Positions 6,942 through 11,310 of a DNA stretch of 11,310 nucleotides are shown piece after piece; position 1 is the first letter of the stretch, and every line of letters starts with the position of its first letter. The stretch is from the NCBI GenBank assembly GCA_022565075.1, contig JADFKG010000057.1:1-11310 (forward strand). Reading direction: 5' to 3'. The notes beneath the pieces are model-generated. The model was not told the DNA's origin, searched no databases, and was given only the letters and a program-made list of their open reading frames with translations. The position numbers and the translations under genes were made by a program. This DNA comes from Chloroflexota bacterium (GTDB lineage Bacteria; Chloroflexota; Dehalococcoidia; SM23-28-2; RBG-16-64-32).

Positions 6942-7883
6942 ATGGAAGAGCTGCTGGACGCCTACGTCCGTTACCTGGTGGCGGAGAAGAACCTTTCGCC
7001 GCTTACGTTGCGTAACTACCGGAGCGACCTGCTTCATTTCGCGCGCTACCTTGAGGATGAGGAGGGCGTGCCGGTGCTGGAGGCGGACCGGACGATGGCG
7101 CGCCGCTACCTCGGCACACTGAAGGAGAGCGGGATGGCGACGGCGAGCCTGACGCGCAAGGTGAGCACGATCCGCAGCTTCTACCGCTTCCTGGTGCGCG
7201 AGGGCAAGGTTGAATCGACGCCGCTGACCGGTATCGTGGCACCGAAGCGTGAACAGCGGCTGCCGACGATCCTCTCGAAGAACGACCTGAACGCGCTGAT
7301 CGAGTCGGCGGACGAGACGACGCCGTCCGGCCTGCGCAACCGCGCGATGCTGGAGATGATGTACGCCTCCGGCGTGCGGCTGAGCGAGATCGTCGGCCTC
7401 AACGTGCGGAGCATCGACCTCGAGGAGCGAACGGTCGTCGTGCGCGGCAAGGGCAACAAGGAGCGGATGGTGCTTCTGGGCGAGCCGGCGGAGAAGACGC
7501 TGCGCCGCTACCTCTCGGAAGGACGGCCGAAGGTGGCAACGGGCGCCGAGGAAGCGCTGTTCTTGAACCGCGACGGGAACCGGCTGTCGGGGCGCTCGGT
7601 GCAGAAGATGGTGCGAAAACACTCGCTCAAGGCGGGGCTGGAGTCGCACGTGTGGCCGCACCTGCTGCGGCACTCGTTCGCGACGCACCTGCTGGACGGC
7701 GGCGCGGAGCTGCGCGTGGTGCAGGAGCTGCTGGGCCACGCCAGCGCCCAGACGACGCAGATCTACACGCACGTGACGGCGGCCCGTCAGCGCGAGACGA
7801 TGGACCTGGCGCGGGAGAAGCTGGGGGAGATCTCGCGCCGGCGGCTGGAGGAGAAGGCGCGCCAACGGGCGACGGGACGCTGA
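6942..7883 (+). CDS. xerC: Tyrosine recombinase XerC/XerD family
   Basis: XerC/XerD recombinases resolve chromosome dimers at dif next to the septum. The 313-residue length is typical. The N-terminal SAM-like core-binding domain (about 1-90) has the usual L-S-P-L-T-L-R-N-Y-R-S-D-L and F-Y-R-F-L-V-R patterns. The catalytic domain (about 105-290) has the full set: R146 (A-S-G-V-R-L-S-E), K170 (R-G-K-G-N-K-E), H240 and R243 (H-L-L-R-H-S-F-A-T-H), H266 (L-G-H-A-S) and nucleophile Y275 (T-Q-I-Y-T-H). The C-terminal tail (about 290-313) is highly charged and a little longer than usual. XerC and XerD cannot be separated by eye; I follow the Bacillus order, where codV/xerC lies downstream of topA. 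That order has trmFO in between, absent here. The start ATG 6942 has no Shine-Dalgarno. No attachment site or integrase cargo is visible, which supports a housekeeping role. Confidence 0.93.
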   Translation: MEELLDAYVRYLVAEKNLSPLTLRNYRSDLLHFARYLEDEEGVPVLEADRTMARRYLGTLKESGMATASLTRKVSTIRSFYRFLVREGKVESTPLTGIVAPKREQRLPTILSKNDLNALIESADETTPSGLRNRAMLEMMYASGVRLSEIVGLNVRSIDLEERTVVVRGKGNKERMVLLGEPAEKTLRRYLSEGRPKVATGAEEALFLNRDGNRLSGRSVQKMVRKHSLKAGLESHVWPHLLRHSFATHLLDGGAELRVVQELLGHASAQTTQIYTHVTAARQRETMDLAREKLGEISRRRLEEKARQRATGR

Positions 7884-7888
7884 GGCTG

Positions 7889-7918
7889 TTGTTACCGATC
7901 CGCCGAAACCTGTAACCT
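7889..7918 (+). promoter_or_regulatory. Predicted promoter giving a leaderless aroQ transcript, TTGTTA-18-TAACCT
   Basis: TTGTTA (7889-7894), 18 bp and TAACCT (7913-7918) fill the 41-nt gap between the xer gene and aroQ. The -10 hexamer ends 6 nt before the aroQ ATG (7925), so transcription would begin at or next to the A of ATG. No Shine-Dalgarno precedes that ATG, which fits leaderless initiation. Confidence 0.5.
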
Positions 7919-7924
7919 AATCCC

Positions 7925-8365
7925 ATGCGAATTCTGCTGATTAACGGCCCGAACCTGAACCTCCTCGGCACGCGCAACCCGGAAGTGTACGGGACGACGA
8001 CGCTCCAGGACATCGTCGACAGGGTGACGCAGCGCGGCGAGCAGCTGGGCACGGAGATCGTGGCGTTCCAGTCGAACTCCGAGGGGGCGATCATCGACTT
8101 CATCCAGGCGAACGCCCCCGGCGCCGACGGCATCCTGATCAACGCCGGCGCCTTCACGCACTACAGCCTGGCGATCCGCGACGCGTTCGAGGCCGTCGAG
8201 ACGCCGTTCGTGGAGGTGCACATCTCCAACGTGCACGCGCGCGAGGAGTTCCGTCACCACTCGGTGCTGGCGGACATCGCGGTGGCGCAGGTAGCGGGGC
8301 TGGGCTGGCGCGGGTACATCGCCGCGCTGGACTCACTCGTCGGCATCCTCAAGGAACGCCAGTGA
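7925..8365 (+). CDS. aroQ: 3-dehydroquinate dehydratase, type II
   Basis: AroQ converts 3-dehydroquinate to 3-dehydroshikimate in the shikimate pathway; the type II enzyme is a dodecamer of about 145-residue subunits, and this one has 146. The N-terminus I-N-G-P-N-L-N-L-L-G-T-R (6-17) is the family signature. With a constant offset of 2 from the M. tuberculosis enzyme as I remember it, the active-site residues are all present: R17, Y22, N73, H79, H99, R106 and R110. The motifs N-A-G-A-F-T-H-Y-S (73-81) and V-E-V-H-I-S-N (96-102) hold several of them. ATG 7925 fits the family start exactly; no Shine-Dalgarno is visible, and a promoter-like sequence ends 6 nt upstream. The stop codon overlaps the GTG start of the peptidase gene. 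Bacillus yqhS-yqhT-efp has the same order. Confidence 0.97.
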   Translation: MRILLINGPNLNLLGTRNPEVYGTTTLQDIVDRVTQRGEQLGTEIVAFQSNSEGAIIDFIQANAPGADGILINAGAFTHYSLAIRDAFEAVETPFVEVHISNVHAREEFRHHSVLADIAVAQVAGLGWRGYIAALDSLVGILKERQ

Positions 8366-9480
8366 GCGCGCCGCGACTGAAGCGGCTGCGCGAGAAGATG
8401 GAGGAGCACGATCTCGCGGGCTTCTTCGTCGACTGCCCGGTGGAGGATATCTTCCGGCTGAGTGGCGCGAACCGGCGCTACATCAGCGGCTTCACGGGCT
8501 CGAAGGGCACGGCGCTGGTCACAACAGCCAGCGCGTTCATCGCCGTCGACTTTCGTTATGTAGAGCAAGCGCAGAGCGAGTGCCCCGGCTTCGACGTCTT
8601 CCGCACCGTGGGCGCGCTCGACGCGTGGTTCCCCGATCTGATCGGGGAGGCAGGGCTGGCGGGCAAGCGGATCGGCTTCGAGGCGGCCGATCTCTCCGTG
8701 GCGGTACTGAACAGCCTGCGCCGCGCGATCGACACGCTGCCGGAGTCAGACCGCCCGAAGCTCCTCCAAGCGCCGCAACTCGTCACCGATCTGCGTGCGA
8801 TCAAGGAGCCGGAGGAGATCGAAACGCTGCAGCGAGCGGTCGATCTGGGCGACGCGGCGTTCCAGCAGGCCGCCGATCGGCTCGAGCCGGGGATGACCGA
8901 GAAGCAGGTCGCCTGGGAGATCGAACGCTATGCGCGCGAGAACGGCGCCGAGGCGATGTCGTTCCCGACGATCGTCGCCGCCGGCCCGAACGGAGCGATG
9001 CCGCACGCGCAGCCGACCGGTTACGCGATTCAGGCGGGCGACCCCGTGGTGATCGACATGGGCGTGATCGTCGACGGCTACTGCTCCGACCTGACGCGGA
9101 CGGTTGTCTGCGGCGGCGAGGGCGACGAGCAGTTCGGCAAGATCTACGACATCGTGCTGACGGCGCAGCTGACGGCGGAGGAGCTGATCCGCGCCGGGAT
9201 GACGGGCGAGGAGGCGCACATGCTGGCGCACAACGTGATCACGGAAGCTGGGTACGGCGAGAACTTCGGGCACGGGCTGGGCCACGGCGTCGGCCTGCAG
9301 GTGCACGAAGCGCCGAGCATCGCCCGGACGGCGAAGAAAGAGCTGCTGGACGGGATGATCATCACGGTCGAGCCGGGGATCTACATTCCGGGCTGGGGCG
9401 GCGTGCGCATCGAGGACCAGTGCGTGATCGAAGACGGCAAGGTGCGGGCGATGTCGCAGGCGCCGAAGCTTGGCGCGTGA
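8362..9480 (+). CDS. pepP: Xaa-Pro aminopeptidase/dipeptidase, M24B family
   Basis: This is a cytosolic metallopeptidase of the pita-bread fold that cleaves N-terminal residues before proline. The 372 residues comprise a creatinase-type N-terminal domain (about 1-140) and the M24 catalytic domain (about 150-365). The five metal ligands are present: D232 (V-V-I-D-M-G), D243 (S-D-L-T-R-T), H308 (in H-G-L-G-H-G-V-G-L), E337 (V-E-P-G-I-Y) and E351 (R-I-E-D-Q). H215 (P-H-A-Q-P) and H304 are the usual additional histidines. The length suits the short PepQ/YqhT-like group rather than long E. coli PepP, so the symbol is approximate. The start GTG 8362 overlaps the aroQ stop by 4 nt (GTGA), with AAGGA (8351-8355) 6 nt upstream, indicating translational coupling to aroQ. 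efp follows after 89 nt. Confidence 0.94.
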   Translation: MSAPRLKRLREKMEEHDLAGFFVDCPVEDIFRLSGANRRYISGFTGSKGTALVTTASAFIAVDFRYVEQAQSECPGFDVFRTVGALDAWFPDLIGEAGLAGKRIGFEAADLSVAVLNSLRRAIDTLPESDRPKLLQAPQLVTDLRAIKEPEEIETLQRAVDLGDAAFQQAADRLEPGMTEKQVAWEIERYARENGAEAMSFPTIVAAGPNGAMPHAQPTGYAIQAGDPVVIDMGVIVDGYCSDLTRTVVCGGEGDEQFGKIYDIVLTAQLTAEELIRAGMTGEEAHMLAHNVITEAGYGENFGHGLGHGVGLQVHEAPSIARTAKKELLDGMIITVEPGIYIPGWGGVRIEDQCVIEDGKVRAMSQAPKLGA

Positions 9481-9490
9481 GCGGCCGGGC

Positions 9491-9520
9491 GTGACAGAGC
9501 GCGAGGCGAGCGGGTAACCT
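9491..9520 (+). promoter_or_regulatory. Predicted efp promoter, GTGACA-18-TAACCT
   Basis: GTGACA (9491-9496), 18 bp and TAACCT (9515-9520) lie in the 89-nt gap between the peptidase gene and efp. The -10 hexamer is identical to that proposed for aroQ and the spacing is the same. Transcription would begin near 9527, giving a leader of about 43 nt. Confidence 0.45.
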
Positions 9521-9525
9521 ACGTG

Positions 9526-9547
9526 AAGGGCCGCTGAGGGCCCCCTT
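9526..9547 (+). promoter_or_regulatory. Possible hairpin in the efp leader
   Basis: GGGCC (9528-9532) pairs perfectly with GGCCC (9539-9543) across a 6-nt loop. An alternative 7-bp fold uses AAGGGCC with GGCCCTT, with two C bases bulged. It lies about where the predicted transcript would begin, 22 nt before the efp ATG. No U-run follows, so it is not an intrinsic terminator; it might stabilise the 5' end. Confidence 0.3.
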
Positions 9548-9569
9548 ACTAACGCCAAGCGAGGGTTAC

Positions 9570-10133
9570 ATGATTGAGGGCAGCCAGCTCCGCAAGGGCA
9601 ACACGATCGAGATCGACGGCACGCTGTACTCCGTGATTGAGGTCGATCACATCAAGATGGGCCGCGGCAGTGCGCAGGTGCGCATGAAGCTGCGCGACAT
9701 ACGCGCCGGCCACATCGTCGACAAGTCGGCGCAAGCGGGCGCGCGGTTTCAGATGGCGCGGGTCGAGAACACGCCGGCGCAGTACCTGTATCCGGACGGC
9801 GAACTGCACTACTTCATGAACACGGAGACGTTCGATCAGTTCCCGGTGAGTAAGGACATGCTGGGCGACGCGCTGAACTTCCTTGTCGAGAACGGCAGTT
9901 GCGAGCTGCGAATGTACGGCGACGAGGCGGTGGGGATCCAGCTGCCGGCCGCGGTGGAGCTGGAAGTCGCGGAGACGGACCCGTGGGTGAGGGGCGACAC
10001 GGCGCAGGGCGGCACGAAGCCGGCGAAGCTGCAGACGGGGATCATGGTGACGGTGCCGCTGTTCATCAACACCGGCGACCTGCTGAAGATCGACACTCGC
10101 AGCGGCGAGTACATCGAGCGCGCGAGCAAGTAG
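9570..10133 (+). CDS. efp: Translation elongation factor P, arginine-loop type
   Basis: EF-P binds between the P and E sites of the ribosome and rescues stalling at polyproline. The 187 residues form the usual three beta-barrel domains (about 1-63, 64-127 and 128-187). The ending E-Y-I-E-R-A-S-K and the motif V-P-L-F-I-N-T-G-D (161-169) are typical. The domain I loop is K-M-G-R-G-S-A-Q-V-R, with R32 where E. coli EF-P has the beta-lysylated lysine and M30 where proline is common; I associate this loop with Chloroflexota. Arginine at this position is rhamnosylated by EarP in Pseudomonas and Neisseria, but no modification gene is visible here. ATG 9570 follows GAGGG (9561-9565) with 4 nt between, one of the clearest ribosome binding sites in the window. 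The gene ends the aroQ-peptidase-efp group and seems to have its own promoter. Confidence 0.97.
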   Translation: MIEGSQLRKGNTIEIDGTLYSVIEVDHIKMGRGSAQVRMKLRDIRAGHIVDKSAQAGARFQMARVENTPAQYLYPDGELHYFMNTETFDQFPVSKDMLGDALNFLVENGSCELRMYGDEAVGIQLPAAVELEVAETDPWVRGDTAQGGTKPAKLQTGIMVTVPLFINTGDLLKIDTRSGEYIERASK

Positions 10134-10148
10134 CGGCGCTGCGATCCG

Positions 10149-10175
10149 TTCACCCTGAGGCTCTCGAAGGGCGAG
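10149..10175 (+). repeat. REP-like hairpin, copy A
   Basis: TTCACCC (10149-10155) and GGGCGAG (10169-10175) form an imperfect 7-bp stem (one G-T wobble, one A-C mismatch) around the 13-nt loop TGAGGCTCTCGAA. The GAGCGGCGC that overlaps its right arm (10173-10181) is shared with copy B. It lies 16 nt after the efp stop and may help end or stabilise the efp mRNA. Confidence 0.6.
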
Positions 10176-10225
10176 CGGCGCTCAGACGGAACCGTGGTGC
10201 GCCGCTCATGGATTCGAGAGCCTCA
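10156..10225. repeat. Long inverted repeat formed by copies A and B
   Basis: TGAGGCTCTCGAA (10156-10168) is the exact reverse complement of 10213-10225, and GAGCGGCGC (10173-10181) is the exact reverse complement of 10199-10207. The 4 and 5 nt between the two blocks do not match, and the central spacer is 17 nt. Together they could fold into one large hairpin or cruciform with 22 paired bases per arm, as in BIME-like pairs of inverted REP elements. Confidence 0.75.
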
Positions 10226-10235
10226 CCATGAGCGG
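10202..10235 (-). repeat. REP-like hairpin, copy B
   Basis: CCGCTCATGG (10202-10211) and CCATGAGCGG (10226-10235) form a perfect 10-bp stem around a 14-nt loop. On the minus strand the loop carries the same TGAGGCTCTCGAA as copy A. The inner stem sequence differs from copy A, yet pairing is kept. Confidence 0.7.
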
Positions 10236-10252
10236 GATGGGGCGAGCGCGCA

Positions 10253-10275
10253 GTCCCTCGAGCGCTGAGGGGTGA
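10253..10275 (-). repeat. Possible diverged third REP-like copy C
   Basis: CCCTC (10255-10259) and GAGGG (10267-10271) form a 5-bp stem with a 7-nt loop. Read on the minus strand, the region (TCACCC, then CTCGAGGG) resembles copy A (TCACCC, then CTCGAAGGG). The loop is less conserved, so the assignment is tentative. Confidence 0.35.
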
Positions 10276-10308
10276 CCACCGCCCGCACCCAGGCCAGCAC
10301 CGGCGCGT

Positions 10309-10314
10309 TATTGT
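10309..10314 (+). promoter_or_regulatory. Possible -10 element for a leaderless lipoprotein transcript
   Basis: TATTGT (10309-10314) fits TAnnnT and ends 7 nt before the ATG at 10322, the same placement as the -10 before aroQ. No -35 at suitable spacing and no Shine-Dalgarno are visible. On its own the evidence is weak. Confidence 0.25.
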
Positions 10315-10321
10315 CATCAGA

Positions 10322-11310
10322 ATGCGCTGGCTACTGACCGCTGTCACGGTGGTGCTGATCGTCTCCGCATGTGGCGACGATTCCGACACCGCATCGTCAG
10401 CCACGACCGGGACGCCGTCTCCCTCAGGCGTGCTCACCACGTCCCCTTCGCCCACGACGATACCCACGGCCGCGCCGCAGCCAATCCCAGGCGCTATCGA
10501 GCTGACGCGCGGCCCGGACGCCCCGTTCCCAGACGACATGGCGTTCATCATCGACACCGGCTGCTGGGGTTGCGACGCCGGCAGCCAGAGTCTCGTCCGC
10601 GTATACCGCGATGCCTCTGGTGTGATTCGCAGCGAGACGATTCTCGACCCTACCGATTTCGACGCGATTTCTCCAACGAGCGGACCACTAATAAACGGAT
10701 TCGCAATCGCGCGAGATGCCTCCATGATGGCTGTAAGCCTGTGCATCGAGGGCACCTGTGGCCCAGGCGGGATCATCGAGTGGGAAGCCGACTCCCTGGC
10801 GACCGTCATGCTTTCAACGGACGGCGGCATAACCTGGGAGGAGATTGGCCGTGGTGGGCCGGCTCTGCAGGTCATCGGACTCGTCGCTGGCGGAGGAGTG
10901 CTCACGGTCAACTATCTCGAGCGGCTGGGCGGGATCGAGTTCCGGATCCTTCCGGGCAACGAACTCATCGAGCCTCCCGCCGGAGCCTCGAACCAACCCT
11001 ATGCCCATCCCTCTACACTGGATGGCCAGATCTTCTGGCGCACGAAAGACGGGGAGGGTGTTCTTTACAGCGATGGCTCGGTACTCGTATCGGCAGACGA
11101 TGAGTTTCGTCCCCTTGGGACAGGTATCGGCGAGCTGACGCCGGGCGCCGGGCGCCTTCTCATCGACGGGCTGCCATCAGGTTCTTCGTCTCAGGCGTAC
11201 GCGCTGGCGGCGTACGACGTGTCAGATCGCATCGCTGCGCGTCAGCAGATCTATACGTCGCCCGGGTATGCGCGACCCGGCTGGTGGTCACCCGGCGACG
11301 GCCAAGCGGT
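10322..11310 (+). CDS. Putative lipoprotein with an Asp-box (BNR-like) motif (3' truncated)
   Basis: A frame starting at ATG 10322 stays open to the window end; 329 full codons are visible. The N-terminus is a lipoprotein signal peptide: M-R-W, a hydrophobic core (4-14) and the lipobox V-S-A-C with lipidated C17, then G-D-D. A Ser/Thr/Pro-rich linker (about 21-56) leads to an extracytoplasmic domain. At 165-172, S-T-D-G-G-I-T-W is a clear Asp-box, which occurs in the turns of beta-propellers such as sialidases and sortilin-like proteins; only one good copy is visible so far. Four cysteines in two close pairs (81/84 and 141/146) could form disulfides. There is no Shine-Dalgarno. Codon use is more relaxed than in the central genes. 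A propeller-like sensor or binding protein is possible; no enzymatic function can be assigned. It lies just after the repeat cluster and is not clearly in an operon with efp. Confidence 0.8.
   Translation, partial: MRWLLTAVTVVLIVSACGDDSDTASSATTGTPSPSGVLTTSPSPTTIPTAAPQPIPGAIELTRGPDAPFPDDMAFIIDTGCWGCDAGSQSLVRVYRDASGVIRSETILDPTDFDAISPTSGPLINGFAIARDASMMAVSLCIEGTCGPGGIIEWEADSLATVMLSTDGGITWEEIGRGGPALQVIGLVAGGGVLTVNYLERLGGIEFRILPGNELIEPPAGASNQPYAHPSTLDGQIFWRTKDGEGVLYSDGSVLVSADDEFRPLGTGIGELTPGAGRLLIDGLPSGSSSQAYALAAYDVSDRIAARQQIYTSPGYARPGWWSPGDGQA

Noticed and set aside
6942..7883. The tyrosine recombinase as an integrase of a mobile element
   Set aside because: It has XerC/D length and motifs and sits among housekeeping genes, with no attachment-site repeats or cargo genes in view.
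8580..9494. Plus-strand open frame of 304 codons inside the aminopeptidase gene
   Set aside because: It is extremely Arg/Gly-rich, a typical shifted-frame shadow; the aminopeptidase frame has all five metal ligands.
10150..10911. Minus-strand open frame of 253 codons over the repeat cluster and lipoprotein gene
   Set aside because: It is antisense to the well-supported lipoprotein, begins inside it and has a Ser/Pro-rich product with no family pattern.
10369..11103. Plus-strand open frame of 244 codons overlapping the edge lipoprotein
   Set aside because: Its product is Arg/His-rich and unstructured, while the frame starting at 10322 has a lipobox signal peptide, a linker and an Asp-box and stays open to the window end.

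Overview
The window looks like chromosomal DNA of a GC-rich bacterium, most probably a Chloroflexota member, perhaps Dehalococcoidia-like. The clues are the EF-P loop K-M-G-R-G-S-A-Q-V-R, which I associate with Chloroflexota EF-P, the joined dprA-topA-xer and aroQ-pepP-efp gene orders, and a surface protein with repeated domains and a C-terminal membrane anchor. The assignment comes from memory of these families, not from a search.

Layout, all genes on the + strand. 1-996: the 3' end of a repeat-containing surface protein, cut by the window edge. 997-1435: a non-coding gap with a good sigma70-type promoter candidate (TTGACA, 18 bp, TAACAT) and a GC hairpin just before the next start. 1436-2095: a free-standing GlmU-type acetyltransferase. 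2085-3368: a CNNM/CorC-type membrane protein with a CBS pair, overlapping the previous gene. 3436-4581 dprA, 4589-6868 topA and 6942-7883 a XerC/D recombinase form a DNA-processing block. 7925-8365 aroQ, 8362-9480 an M24 aminopeptidase and 9570-10133 efp form a second block. 10134-10321 holds a cluster of REP-like hairpins. 10322-11310 is the 5' part of a lipoprotein gene that runs off the window.

The middle of the window is a housekeeping backbone. It joins two neighbourhoods that are separate in Bacillus subtilis: smf/dprA-topA-trmFO-codV(xerC) and yqhS(aroQ)-yqhT(peptidase)-efp. Here trmFO is missing between topA and xer. Coupling is tight at three junctions: glmU-like/corC-like overlap, dprA/topA 7 nt apart, and aroQ/peptidase overlapping by 4 nt. 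The xer, aroQ and efp genes have gaps before them, and aroQ and efp have promoter-like sequences in those gaps. The two edge genes encode cell-surface proteins.

I see no phage, CRISPR, transposase, toxin-antitoxin or defence module, and no strong evidence of a novel multi-gene system. The most interesting signals are small: a hairpin repeat family whose stem pairs co-vary between copies, a recurring -35/18 bp/-10 pattern with apparently leaderless starts, a GlmU acetyltransferase half without its uridylyltransferase half, and an EF-P with arginine at the modification position.
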